Positions 42,242 through 50,798 are shown, numbered from the stretch's first letter. The stretch is 64,000 bases of DNA from Dialister histaminiformans (GCF_900103425.1 NZ_FMXA01000007.1:1-64000); one strand, 5' to 3'. Translations and numbers: made by a program. Notes: a model not told the origin generated them from the sequence alone.

Positions 42242-43767
42242 TGCCAGACACACAGGGACCAACATTAAATACCTTCACTGGCGGAGGGGATGGCCTGCAA
42301 ATGATTGTCTACCACAAGAAAACTGAGGAGTACTTTGTCCCGGCTGTATTAGACGGAGTGACATGGGAGCTGCATAGAAAAGGCGCTCCGGGAAAACTCA
42401 GTTTCAAAGTGGTTAAAGACGACATACTGAAAATGGAATATGGGGATACCGTGGATGTTTCCTGGAATGGGACGCAGTTTTTCCACGGTTTTATTTTTGA
42501 GAAAAAACGAAATAAGAATAAACAATGGGATTGTCTGGCTTACGACCAGATCCGGTATCTCCTGAATAAGGATTCTTTTTCTTATATCGGTAAAAAGGCT
42601 AATGAAGTAATTAAAGAACTGGCCGAGGACTATGAGTTATTAGTCGGTGATTTAGATGACACTGGGTTTGTTATAGAAAAAAGGCGGGAGCCAAATACCA
42701 CTATTCTGGATATGATTCAGAATGCATTGGACCTCACCATGATTCATACGAACAAGATGTATGTCCTCTATGATGATTGCGGGAAACTGACGCTGAAAGA
42801 CATAGAGAAACTGCAGACTAACCTGCTGATTGATTCTGACACGGCGCAGGATTATGCCTATACCGGAACTATAGATAAGGGTGTTTACAATCTCATCAAG
42901 TTAAATGTGGATGAAGGCGAGAATGGTCATAAGGTGTATTACGCTCCGGCATCAAACAAAGACTATGAGAATTCTGAAACCCGTAAGCAGTGGGGCGTGC
43001 TGGAGCTGACCCAGAACGCGAACCCTCACAACCAGTTTCCTCAGGATCTTGCTAACAGGCTGCTTGAAAACTATAACAAGGTGTCCAGAACACTCTCTAT
43101 AAAGGGAGCAGCGGGAGATTTGTCTGTGAGGGGCGGGTCTATGGTTTTTGTAAACATTAACCTTGGAGAAACCGATTGGCAGCAGTCTGACGATGAAGCC
43201 AAATTATCTATCGTTGAGACAGTAACCCATAGATTTTCAAACTTTGAACATACAATGGATATGGATGTCAGAAACGATAAGATAACCGGAGTCAGCAATG
43301 CTTCGGGCGGAGGTGGTGGAGCAGGTGGCGGCTCTAATGGCAGTAATAGCAACAATTCCAACGGATCTAATGCCACTCAGGCATCACAGAATATCGAACG
43401 TGGGGCCGATGCTTTTGTTGGAGCTACCATGCCTTCCGGCCAGAATGGATGCGTGGAAGCAGCTACACGAGTCGGAGGGTATAATTCACCATTCCTGGCC
43501 AGAGAAGCTAGGAACGGGGTTGCTGGAGTTAACCGGTTAGTTAGTGATGCGCATAGTTATGGCGTGCCGGTCATCCCGTACGATGAAAGCAAGCTTGAAG
43601 TCGGGGACACTATCGTCTACGGCAATAATAAGCATGTGGTCATTTCTTCTGGCGGATATTCTTACGTTGGCAACTCATCTAGCCGGCGCAAAGTGGTAAG
43701 AGGCTCAGATTACAGGGAAATGGGAGGACTGCATCCTACTTGGATAATTAAGACCTCTCACGGATAA
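42241..43767 (+). CDS. Tail hub protein with C-terminal NlpC/P60- or CHAP-like domain (XkdQ-like)
   Basis: 508 residues. Residues 1-350 are the baseplate hub (XkdQ-like, starting with DGLQMIVYHKKTEEYF). A Gly/Ser/Asn linker (about 353-380) leads to an enzyme-like domain with a Cys in GQNGCVEAATRVG and a His in NNKHVVISSGG, a plausible Cys-His pair for cutting wall peptides. Thus the tail tip would open the peptidoglycan during infection. The enzyme family is inferred from the motif order. Confidence 0.8.
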   Translation: MPDTQGPTLNTFTGGGDGLQMIVYHKKTEEYFVPAVLDGVTWELHRKGAPGKLSFKVVKDDILKMEYGDTVDVSWNGTQFFHGFIFEKKRNKNKQWDCLAYDQIRYLLNKDSFSYIGKKANEVIKELAEDYELLVGDLDDTGFVIEKRREPNTTILDMIQNALDLTMIHTNKMYVLYDDCGKLTLKDIEKLQTNLLIDSDTAQDYAYTGTIDKGVYNLIKLNVDEGENGHKVYYAPASNKDYENSETRKQWGVLELTQNANPHNQFPQDLANRLLENYNKVSRTLSIKGAAGDLSVRGGSMVFVNINLGETDWQQSDDEAKLSIVETVTHRFSNFEHTMDMDVRNDKITGVSNASGGGGGAGGGSNGSNSNNSNGSNATQASQNIERGADAFVGATMPSGQNGCVEAATRVGGYNSPFLAREARNGVAGVNRLVSDAHSYGVPVIPYDESKLEVGDTIVYGNNKHVVISSGGYSYVGNSSSRRKVVRGSDYREMGGLHPTWIIKTSHG

Positions 43768-43787
43768 ACGGATAAGAGGTGTTCATA

Positions 43788-44195
43788 TTGAATGGAAAGC
43801 TATACCAGACTCTCCAGGCAGCAATTAATCAGACAGTTAACAATATGCAGATGGGAGATTATATTCTTGGGACAGTTGAAACTGTTAATCCCGTAAGTAT
43901 ACGCATCTCACAGCGTGATCTGATTACCTCTGAATTCCTGCTCTTTACGGATGCTGTTAGAGATTTTGACGTGGATATAGAAGTTAACCACACTACAGAG
44001 AACAGGGCCGGTGGCGGTGGAGATGCTGAATTTGCCAGCCACAACCATGACTACAAGGGCAGGAAGAAAATCAGAGTCTATAACGGGCTGCATCCTGGCG
44101 AAGTTGTTATTCTTATCCGCCAGCAAGGCGCGCAGCAGTATGTAGTCCTATCCAGAATTTCGAATCATACGAATTTGTCAGGGCAGTGGGGGTGA
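43788..44195 (+). CDS. Baseplate protein (XkdR/DUF2577-like)
   Basis: 135 residues with ILGTVETVNPVSIRIS near the N-terminus and YNGLHPGEVVILIRQQGAQQYVVLSR near the end, the DUF2577 pattern. I start at TTG 43788 behind AAGAGGTG. Confidence 0.82.
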   Translation: MNGKLYQTLQAAINQTVNNMQMGDYILGTVETVNPVSIRISQRDLITSEFLLFTDAVRDFDVDIEVNHTTENRAGGGGDAEFASHNHDYKGRKKIRVYNGLHPGEVVILIRQQGAQQYVVLSRISNHTNLSGQWG

Positions 44196-44199
44196 TTAG

Positions 44200-44628
44200 A
44201 TGGCACTTTTACCAGATACAAGTCCTGACGGGGCTGGCAGCGGCGTTCAGATAGCCGTGCAGGAGACCTATCCCAACAAGACGTATAGGATGTGGATAGA
44301 TGAAGAAAAAATACAGGGCACAATTACTTCACAACTTGAAGCTGTAGAACAGGCCGTGTATAAAATCCTCAATACGGAAAGATACAAGCATGTGATTTAC
44401 TCATGGAATTACGGGGTAGAATTGGATGAACTTTTTGGTAAACCTATTCCGTATGTACTCCCGGAAATTCCCAGACGTATCACGGACGCACTCTTGCAGG
44501 ATGACAGAATCGAAGCGGTAACAAACTTTGACATGTCATATACAAAAGACGGCTCAGTGCTATGCAAATTTACCGTGGTTACTATTTATGGCACTTTACA
44601 GGGAGAAAAGGCGGTGAAAATCAATTAA
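44200..44628 (+). CDS. Baseplate wedge protein (XkdS/DUF2634-like)
   Basis: 142 residues. YKHVIYSWNYGVELDELFG and PEIPRRITDALLQDDRI are typical of the gp25-like/DUF2634 wedge proteins. Followed directly by the baseplate J gene. Confidence 0.87.
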   Translation: MALLPDTSPDGAGSGVQIAVQETYPNKTYRMWIDEEKIQGTITSQLEAVEQAVYKILNTERYKHVIYSWNYGVELDELFGKPIPYVLPEIPRRITDALLQDDRIEAVTNFDMSYTKDGSVLCKFTVVTIYGTLQGEKAVKIN

Positions 44629-45747
44629 ATGTATGAAGACCAAACACCAGAAGTCATAGAGAAACGAATTTTAAGGCGTATGGATAAAAGCATTGATAAA
44701 CGGGAAGGCTCAATTGCTTACGATGCGACTATGCCGGCAGCCATCGAATTTATGCTTCTGTATACAGCCATTGACTTCTTTTACAAGAATACATTTGGTG
44801 ATACGGCTGACAGAGAGCATCTGATTGAACGAGCCAAGGAAAGAGGACTTGAACCGTATGAGGCTACAAACGCCATTGTAATTATGGAGAGCCATCCGGA
44901 AATGTGCGTTCTCCCTATAGGCTCGAGATACTCAGTAGATGATATGAATTACAGGGTTACTTCCCGCCTGACCGCCGATGGGAATAGGTATCTTGCAGTA
45001 TGTGAAACGCCTGGCATTGTTGGAAATAAGACATATGGGAGAGCAGTTCCAATTCAGTATGTTGAAGGGCTTACCTATGCTGAAATTGTTGAAGTTGAAC
45101 GTCCAGGTGAAGACGAAGAAGACACCGAGGCTTTCCGGCAGCGGTATTTGAAATCTTTCCAGACGCAGGCTTATGGCGGAAATATCGCCGACTATCAGGA
45201 AAAGGTTGGCTCAATGCAGGGAATCGGTGGAGTTAAGGTTTATCCTGTATGGAATGGCGGCGGCACCGTTAAGGTGGTTTTTTCAACGTCTGAAAACAAG
45301 GCCCCAGACCAGCAGCTCGTGTCAGAAGTGCAGGAGGCCCTAGACCCAGTGCCTTATGCACAAAATGGCGTAGGTATTGCGCCGATTGGACATCGAGTAA
45401 CGGTTGAGGCTGCAGGAGAGAGTGCAATTAATATTGGCCTGAACATTAAGTTCTTGGGAACAGATGACTTTGAATCGTGCACTGATGATATCAAGGAGAC
45501 CATTCAGACATACTTTGATGAACTGAACGCAGGATGGCAGGATACAGAAGTAGTCACAACCAACAAGTATGAGAACAGGGGGATTGTTGTTCGTATATCT
45601 CAGATTGAGAGCCGTTTACTGGATAGGCCTTATGTATCTGATATTTCCCATACAACACTAAACGGGGAAGAAGAAAATATAGAATTACAAAATACTGACC
45701 TTGCCACCATCGGCACCATTACAGACATTTCAGGTGATAAAACATGA
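44629..45747 (+). CDS. Baseplate J-like protein (XkdT-like)
   Basis: 372 residues. Family blocks include PIGSRYSVDDMNYRVTS, EDTEAFRQRYLKSF, YGGNIADYQEKV and GIGGVKVYPVWNGGGTV. It builds the outer baseplate ring. Overlaps the next gene by four bases. Confidence 0.92.
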   Translation: MYEDQTPEVIEKRILRRMDKSIDKREGSIAYDATMPAAIEFMLLYTAIDFFYKNTFGDTADREHLIERAKERGLEPYEATNAIVIMESHPEMCVLPIGSRYSVDDMNYRVTSRLTADGNRYLAVCETPGIVGNKTYGRAVPIQYVEGLTYAEIVEVERPGEDEEDTEAFRQRYLKSFQTQAYGGNIADYQEKVGSMQGIGGVKVYPVWNGGGTVKVVFSTSENKAPDQQLVSEVQEALDPVPYAQNGVGIAPIGHRVTVEAAGESAINIGLNIKFLGTDDFESCTDDIKETIQTYFDELNAGWQDTEVVTTNKYENRGIVVRISQIESRLLDRPYVSDISHTTLNGEEENIELQNTDLATIGTITDISGDKT

Positions 45748-46382
45748 AGAAACTTGAGAGAGATGTACATGTAGAAAGATATTTTCCTGATGTGCTGGCT
45801 CCTGCGAAAGAAATGAAAGCCATTGCAGCAGGTGAGGACCCTGAGTTTCACTTGCTTTACGAGAAGGCATGGAAATGGTTTGCAAACACCTTCATTTTCC
45901 ACACAGATCTTGAAGGTGTGGAACGATGGGAAAGCATGCTCTCCATTATTCCAGATCCAGATGAATCCTTAAGTGACAGAAGACGTGAAATTCTTTTCAG
46001 GGTAAATAACCGACTTCCGTATACAGAACGTACATTAAAGCCGATATATGACATGCTTTACGGAAAGGATACTGTAATTCCGGAAGTCAGAGAAAATCAG
46101 TATGCGTTGGTGTTGAATTTAACCGGTGATGCAATCTGGGAAGCGGGAAAAGTTAAAACACAGGCCCGCTGCATTGCTCCGGCAAACTTAACCATCTTAG
46201 CGTGCAGAAATCTGGGAGACTATCCGTCTGAAATCTATGCGACTGGAATTTTGCGCAGCTATCGGTGTACACGATATGAAATGACAGCTAACGCACATAT
46301 TAGCGTTGATGATACGGGTATGCATATAGCCGGTGCTGTTGTACACAATTTTAAAAATCATGTTTTAGCAGGAGAGGAGTAA
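45744..46382 (+). CDS. Baseplate protein (XkdU/DUF2313-like)
   Basis: 212 residues, with YFPDVLAPAKEMKAI, a WESMLSI segment and SDRRREILFRVNNRLPYT. The tail-fibre genes follow, as usual for the XkdU position. Confidence 0.85.
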   Translation: MKKLERDVHVERYFPDVLAPAKEMKAIAAGEDPEFHLLYEKAWKWFANTFIFHTDLEGVERWESMLSIIPDPDESLSDRRREILFRVNNRLPYTERTLKPIYDMLYGKDTVIPEVRENQYALVLNLTGDAIWEAGKVKTQARCIAPANLTILACRNLGDYPSEIYATGILRSYRCTRYEMTANAHISVDDTGMHIAGAVVHNFKNHVLAGEE

Positions 46383-46385
46383 AAA

Positions 46386-46949
46386 ATGGCTCAGTTTCCA
46401 AAACTGAAATTTACTAATGACGGCATGGAAATGCTGATAAAAGCACAAAATGGGCATTCGCTTACCTTTACGTGTGCTAAGCTAGGCAGCGGCAGCCTGG
46501 AGTATAGCGATGATATTACAACATTCACCGATTTAAAGGCTCCAAAAATGACGCTGCCCATTGTTCTGGCCGATGACAGCCAGAAAGAAAAAATATCGTT
46601 GACGTTTAACGCGTCTAATGCGGATTTGGATGAAGGATTTATTTCCCGTGAATTAGGTGTTTTCGCAAAATTGGATGACGGGTCCGAAAAGCTGTATGCC
46701 TATAGTAATGCGGGAAATAATTACGACTATATCCCGAACAAAGACACACCAACGGACGAAAACAGATTGGTAATCGATTTAATTGTCAGCTCAAATGCAG
46801 AAATCAATGTTCTGATTGACGGCAGCATTGTATATGTCACGCGTAAAGATGTAGAGAATATGCTCGATAGCCGGCTGCAGGTAACAAAGACAGCAGATAA
46901 GCCAGCCAGCATGGATGATAAAGGGCTGTGGGTGGAAATAGTTGGATAA
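46386..46949 (+). CDS. Tail-fibre N-terminal/collar protein
   Basis: 187 residues with PKLKFTNDGMEMLIKAQ, FTCAKLGSG and FISRELGVFAKLDDGSEKLYAYSNAG, the fold that attaches phage fibres to the baseplate. It would connect the variable fibre tip, encoded next, to the tail. Confidence 0.82.
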   Translation: MAQFPKLKFTNDGMEMLIKAQNGHSLTFTCAKLGSGSLEYSDDITTFTDLKAPKMTLPIVLADDSQKEKISLTFNASNADLDEGFISRELGVFAKLDDGSEKLYAYSNAGNNYDYIPNKDTPTDENRLVIDLIVSSNAEINVLIDGSIVYVTRKDVENMLDSRLQVTKTADKPASMDDKGLWVEIVG

Positions 46950-46961
46950 GGAGGTATAGTA

Positions 46962-47447
46962 ATGAGCATTTTAAAATCAATCTTGCACAGATGGAATAAA
47001 GAGAATAAAAGCTATGATACATTGCATCCAGAAACAGAATCTGCGCAGATTACCGACTGGCACAGCGGAATTATAGCAAGTCTTGCAAGCAAGACGTTGG
47101 GAACCGTAGTGGATGCTATTACTACCGATTCCGTTCTCGGGAAGCTCATCAAGATGCTTTTGAACGCCAGCGGCGTGAAGTACCTTATTGATACTAATGG
47201 GTACGTTTGCTTTGGCGAATACTTCGGGGGATTAATTATACAGTGGGGACTTTCTAAAGAAAATAGTTCAAGCACAGCCACAATATCATTACCCCTTGCA
47301 TATCTGCATTCACAGCTTTTTGCCTCTGCAATTGATTGGGGCGCATATGGAAAAGCATACGGTGTTAATAACCTAGGGAAGGCATCATTTAATGTAGTAG
47401 CTCCTTTCACTCCGTTCTCTGTTTATTACCTTTCTATTGGTTACTGA
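46962..47447 (+). CDS. Variable tail-fibre tip, expressed form (constant part + cassette A)
   Basis: 161 residues. The constant part (residues 1-93) starts MSILKSILHRWNKENKSY and ends GLIIQWG; the ribosome site is AGGAGG. The site at 47240-47249 lies on the IQWG codons, so recombination there swaps everything after QWG. Cassette A supplies the present C-terminus (LSKENSSSTATISLPLAY to YYLSIGY), which looks like the gp53-like fibre tip domain. Four further cassettes downstream each carry a QWG start and a stop. The tip probably contacts the host receptor, so switching would change host range. Confidence 0.85.
   Translation: MSILKSILHRWNKENKSYDTLHPETESAQITDWHSGIIASLASKTLGTVVDAITTDSVLGKLIKMLLNASGVKYLIDTNGYVCFGEYFGGLIIQWGLSKENSSSTATISLPLAYLHSQLFASAIDWGAYGKAYGVNNLGKASFNVVAPFTPFSVYYLSIGY
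47240..47249 (+). repeat. Shufflon site A (at the constant/variable junction)
   Basis: ACAGTGGGGA, preceded by T and followed by CTTT. Encodes the IQWG joint of the expressed gene. Confidence 0.85.
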
Positions 47448-47457
47448 ACAGTGGGGA
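47448..47457 (+). repeat. Shufflon site B
   Basis: ACAGTGGGGA followed by AATGT, in direct orientation to site A and directly after the stop of cassette A. Confidence 0.85.
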
Positions 47458-47667
47458 AATGTTGCAGACATTGCAAGACAATCGTATGTAACAATGCCAT
47501 TAAGTGCAGTCCCTATAACAGTAGTTGCAAATGACATAACGATGCAGGGGGACCCGCTCGTTTTAAGCACGTGGGGATACAAAAAAGGCGCATTCATGAT
47601 TGACGGTAAGCGGATTACCAAAGGATATGGAAATCTGTGGGCGATGTGGATTGCTATCTGCAGATAA
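47449..47667 (+). pseudogene. Silent tail-fibre cassette B
   Basis: Reads QWGNVADIARQSYVTMPLSA onward to LWAMWIAICR and stop. It has no start codon or ribosome site of its own (a chance ATG lies 12 bases before). It ends tail to tail with cassette C in the shared palindrome TATCTGCAGATA (47655-47666). Expression would need its site to be moved to site A. Confidence 0.82.
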
Positions 47668-47893
47668 CCACCCCTGAGAAGCCTCCCATGCTGGTGGATG
47701 CCGTGGCAAATCTCAGCCTCTGCCCATCTGAAAAACCTGCCTTGAAAGTTGCTGTGTATTTATCACTGATAGATGTGCCATTGGTTCGACTGGTATCATA
47801 GTCGGTGGCAAGAACTTGAAAAACTTTACTTACCTGCAACGGTAAAATCCAATCGCAATAGGTGGAATTCCCAAAGCTTACATTTCCCCACTG
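47654..47893 (-). pseudogene. Silent tail-fibre cassette C
   Basis: On the minus strand from site C: QWGNVSFGNSTYCDWILPL onward to GGFSGVVICR and stop. An inversion between sites A and C would place it directly behind the constant part. Its last three residues (ICR) match those of cassette B because both use the central palindrome. Confidence 0.82.
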
Positions 47894-47894
47894 T
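47885..47894 (-). repeat. Shufflon site C
   Basis: The complement of ACAGTGGGGA, followed (minus strand) by AATGT. Inverted relative to sites A and B. Confidence 0.85.
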
Positions 47895-48098
47895 TTACAC
47901 TACCCCTATTATAATCACATGACACCTAGTATCTGAGGTGGTACCCGGGCCATATATAATAAGGTAATCTGGGCTGAATCCAAAAGCATATCTAGCCATC
48001 CCATGGTCTGATACCACGCCAGCTAGGCATCTATTCACCGTAATGGGAAGAGAAACTTTATACTGATCGACCCCTGTTATAACATAAAGTCCCCACTG
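47895..48098 (-). pseudogene. Silent tail-fibre cassette D
   Basis: On the minus strand: QWGLYVITGVDQYKVSLPIT onward to CHVIIIGVV and stop. The TAA is the first part of TAAACAG at site C, so cassette end and next site abut exactly. Inversion A-D would express it. Confidence 0.82.
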
Positions 48099-48099
48099 T
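48090..48099 (-). repeat. Shufflon site D
   Basis: The complement of ACAGTGGGGA, followed (minus strand) by CTTT, the same variant as site A. Confidence 0.85.
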
Positions 48100-48351
48100 T
48101 TAAGCGACACCAACCACTAAGACGCATCCGCCGATTGTGTCTCCACTATAGGTAGCTCCAAATCGCATATTAATTTCCGTGTTGGAAATCGCCGTGACAA
48201 CATACCCCATAGGTATACTGTCTGCGCCACCCTTATGGGCGGCAGCTATATACAAAACATTGTGTATTCCTATCGGTTGATGGAATGTTCCTTCAAATAT
48301 GTTTTGCCCATTTAATTGTTTTGTACGATTACAAGTGACATTTCCCCACTG
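48100..48351 (-). pseudogene. Silent tail-fibre cassette E
   Basis: On the minus strand: QWGNVTCNRTKQLNGQNIFE onward to GGCVLVVGVA and stop, whose TAA abuts site D. The frame stays open upstream through the right flank to 48522 or beyond, so it could also be read as part of a longer minus-strand frame. Inversion A-E would express it. Confidence 0.8.
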
Positions 48352-48352
48352 T
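48343..48352 (-). repeat. Shufflon site E
   Basis: The complement of ACAGTGGGGA, followed (minus strand) by AATGT. The outermost site on the recombinase side. Confidence 0.85.
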
Positions 48353-48586
48353 ATACTGGTTGCTTTTGGAGGAGAGAACGATGGGGAATATGCACGGTCC
48401 CTGAAAAGATTTGCTTTTATTGCAATCCAATATTTACGCTGGTTGTGGGCATTTTGGGAAATCAGTAATTCTGGAATCACCCTATTTTCATCGGATTTGC
48501 TGGAAACAGTAGTAACAACCACGAAATCACAAAATATATAGCGAAATCGTGGCTGTCATCTGATTTACAGTATCGCATTAGTAACA
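48353..48586 (-). other. Right flank of the shufflon
   Basis: About 235 bases between site E and the recombinase gene. The minus strand is open in the frame that enters cassette E and reads NQRKYWIAIKANLF and PPKATSIQWG. YWIAI resembles the last strand of gp53-like tips, so this may be a decayed sixth cassette or a second, promoterless constant end. No start with a ribosome site was seen. Confidence 0.4.
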
Positions 48587-49612
48587 TTATTTTAATAGTT
48601 CAATGCATTTCCGGAGTTGCCTAGTATTTTTGTGGGTATAGACGCGCTCGGTGACATCGCCGCCCGCGTGCCCTAAGATGCGCCGCTTGGAAGTTTCGTT
48701 GGCCCCGGCATTGTCAAGCAAGGTTGTGACAGTGTGCCGGCAATCATGCGTTGTGTGGCCAGTCGCGTTGATGAGCTGCATCACGGCACGCCAGATGATA
48801 CAATAGCGGCTATAGTCATATGGTTTCCCACTGGCATCACTCAGAAGAGTAGCCCCCGGAGAATCCATCCTGCCAATAATCAATGGAAGAATTCTGGGAT
48901 GGATGGGAATAATCCGGATGCCGGAAACGGTTTTGCTCTTGGTGATACGGATGAAACGTTGCCGGATGTTGACGTCTGACTTATGGAGATGGAGCAGTTC
49001 TCCGACTCTCATACCCGTATAAAGCAATATCAGCACAGTATCAACGTTGTCGTTGCAAGCGGATTTCCATAAACGGTTTATCTTCTGCCGGCTAAATGGT
49101 TTATGTGGCCGGACCTGCTTGTTCTTTCCGATGGATAAGAGCGGAGCATAGTTCTTATTGGTCAGCTCAATCTTGCTAGCATACTGAGATAGTAATGAAA
49201 TAAGTGATCGCACCTTTTTAAGCGAGCTGTACGACAGCCCGCTTTTTCTCATATCATCTATGATTCTTTGATAGTCCATGTATTTCAGGTCAATAAACGG
49301 TTTCTGGTGCAGTGATGAGAGATGCTTGAATGAATTTTCATAGCTGCACAGTGTCGATTTTGATGGCGAGGTATCTGCCGTGTGTGCTGGCAGCCACCGA
49401 TGGTACAGTTCTTCCAGTGTTATTTGATGTCCAGGAAGGGAGCGATGGCTATGAGTCTTGTTGTAATCAGCTTGAAAGATTTCAGCGTCAATCTGGTTGG
49501 TAAAATATTCAACAGGTCTTTGTTTACCATTCTCCGATATTACAAAAACGAACGGCCTCCTCCGGTTTCCGGACAGCCGTTTGATGCAGCCATATCCATT
49601 TGGTTTACGCAT
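48587..49612 (-). CDS. Tyrosine recombinase of the tail-fibre shufflon (Rci-like role)
   Basis: 341 residues, starting at the ATG at 49612 because AAGGAGG lies 8 bases before it; an upstream ATG lies inside the ribosome-site hairpin. The catalytic set is complete: Arg in YTGMRVGEL, Lys in TKSKTVSG, His-x-x-Arg in THDCRHTV, His in LGHAGGD and Tyr in ERVYTH. It differs clearly from the prophage integrase at 13792. It stands alone against the direction of the tail operon, next to the five inverted and direct sites, so its likely task is cassette inversion rather than integration. Tail-operon transcripts would run antisense through it. Confidence 0.9.
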   Translation of the reverse strand: MRKPNGYGCIKRLSGNRRRPFVFVISENGKQRPVEYFTNQIDAEIFQADYNKTHSHRSLPGHQITLEELYHRWLPAHTADTSPSKSTLCSYENSFKHLSSLHQKPFIDLKYMDYQRIIDDMRKSGLSYSSLKKVRSLISLLSQYASKIELTNKNYAPLLSIGKNKQVRPHKPFSRQKINRLWKSACNDNVDTVLILLYTGMRVGELLHLHKSDVNIRQRFIRITKSKTVSGIRIIPIHPRILPLIIGRMDSPGATLLSDASGKPYDYSRYCIIWRAVMQLINATGHTTHDCRHTVTTLLDNAGANETSKRRILGHAGGDVTERVYTHKNTRQLRKCIELLK

Positions 49613-49620
49613 AATAAAGA

Positions 49621-49635
49621 CCTCCTTCATGGAGG
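49621..49635 (-). promoter_or_regulatory. Hairpin covering the recombinase ribosome site
   Basis: On the minus strand, CCTCC-ATGAA-GGAGG folds into a 5-bp stem that holds the AAGGAGG ribosome site. It would lower translation of the recombinase. The same bases on the plus strand are also a short hairpin. Confidence 0.5.
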
Positions 49636-49661
49636 CTATTTTACTATATGGAGGATAATAA

Positions 49662-50111
49662 ATGATTAACAGCAGTGCAACGAATGTAGATTATTACGTT
49701 TCAGGCTTTAACTCAACCGGCAAGAGGGTAGGATCCATTATCTGCGACTTTGACCCGAACAAAGAAAAGAACGCAGACAAGGTGTCTGCACTCATAGATA
49801 AAGCGAAAGAGCTATTTACCGATGCGGAGGTTGTAGAAGTTATCTCTGCCGCCGACTATGCAAGGTATTTGTCGGGCGAATATGTAAGGGGAGCGGAGGG
49901 CAAGCCTGTTGCTTACATTGCACCGGAGCCGACCTCCGCAGAAAAGAAAGCGTCTGCTATTGCTACGATTAAAGCAAAGTACCAGCCAACTTTGGAGAAC
50001 CTTATAGAAGCAAGGGTAAAAGCGGCTATGTTGGGAGCTGATACGTCGAAAATTGACAGCCAGTATAAAACCACACTCGCCAATATGGCGGCTGAAATTA
50101 AAAATGCATAA
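49662..50111 (+). CDS. Phage protein after the tail fibre, 149 residues
   Basis: The ATG follows TGGAGGA. It has DYYVSGFNSTGKRVGSI at the N-terminus, a Lys/Glu-rich middle and a helical end (KASAIATIKAKYQPTLENLIEA). By place it could help fibre assembly; not recognised with certainty. Confidence 0.6.
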   Translation: MINSSATNVDYYVSGFNSTGKRVGSIICDFDPNKEKNADKVSALIDKAKELFTDAEVVEVISAADYARYLSGEYVRGAEGKPVAYIAPEPTSAEKKASAIATIKAKYQPTLENLIEARVKAAMLGADTSKIDSQYKTTLANMAAEIKNA

Positions 50112-50123
50112 GGGGGTTAAATC

Positions 50124-50285
50124 ATGGAATTTTGCGAATACTGTGGGAACCTTTTGAATGATGATGGCCGATGCCCTTGGGACGAATGCCCACGCAATGC
50201 GATTATTGACGCCATAGCTGAAGCCAAGAAAGCTGATGAGCAGAAAGACAAAACTGCAGAAAATAAAACTAATAACAATGGGTGA
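50124..50285 (+). CDS. Small zinc-finger-like phage protein, 53 residues
   Basis: Starts MEFCEYCGNLLNDDGRCPW and then DECPRNAI, with CxxC and CPxxxC pairs that suggest a zinc knuckle, followed by a Lys/Glu/Asn-rich tail. The ribosome site is AGGGGG. It lies between fibre and lysis genes, overlapping neither. Confidence 0.6.
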   Translation: MEFCEYCGNLLNDDGRCPWDECPRNAIIDAIAEAKKADEQKDKTAENKTNNNG

Positions 50286-50288
50286 TGT

Positions 50289-50798
50289 ATGATTACAGAT
50301 ATAGTTAAGGGAGCAGGGCAGACGGTCTCATCCATCACAACAGGATGGGTAGAAAAGTTAATCATCAGTGGAACACTGATTGCCCTTGAAAAGCACTGTG
50401 TAATTTTTGTGCTATTCACCATGGTTGTTTTCATAGACCTGCTAGCCAAATGGATTGCGCTTGCATACAAAGAACTTGTACATGAGCGTGCAACTGATAG
50501 ATCGTTATTATCATGCATCAAGGCCATACCAGAAGCACATCGTAAAGGCATCATCAACTCCTATGTCATGAAAACACAGTTTGTAGGGAAGATAATTGTA
50601 TATATGCTGATAACCTTACCGGCTATATGCATAGATACCGCGATAAAGGTATCCGGAGGACATGCTGAGTTTGGTATGATGGTACTTGCTTACTTGTGTT
50701 TAACAGAACTTTTATCAATTGTGGAAAACTTAAATGATGCGGGAGTATCAGCATTATCAGGACTGATTACTGCAATCAAAGGGAAACGAGGTGATTAA
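50289..50798 (+). CDS. Phage holin
   Basis: 169 residues with three or so hydrophobic helices (CVIFVLFTMVVFIDLLAKWIAL, IIVYMLITLPAICI, MMVLAYLCLTELLSIVENL). This is the pattern of the phage_holin_4/toxin-secretion holin group. It makes lesions in the inner membrane at the end of the lytic cycle and adjoins the endolysin gene. Confidence 0.85.
   Translation: MITDIVKGAGQTVSSITTGWVEKLIISGTLIALEKHCVIFVLFTMVVFIDLLAKWIALAYKELVHERATDRSLLSCIKAIPEAHRKGIINSYVMKTQFVGKIIVYMLITLPAICIDTAIKVSGGHAEFGMMVLAYLCLTELLSIVENLNDAGVSALSGLITAIKGKRGD

Noticed and set aside
43260-43380. A Gly/Ser/Asn-rich stretch as a possible tandem DNA repeat or variable region
   Set aside because: It reads as a normal flexible linker between tail hub and peptidase-like domain; the DNA units are not regular.
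48299-48541. An 80-codon plus-strand frame across site E
   Set aside because: It crosses the recombination site in the wrong orientation and frame for QWG, and lacks a ribosome site.
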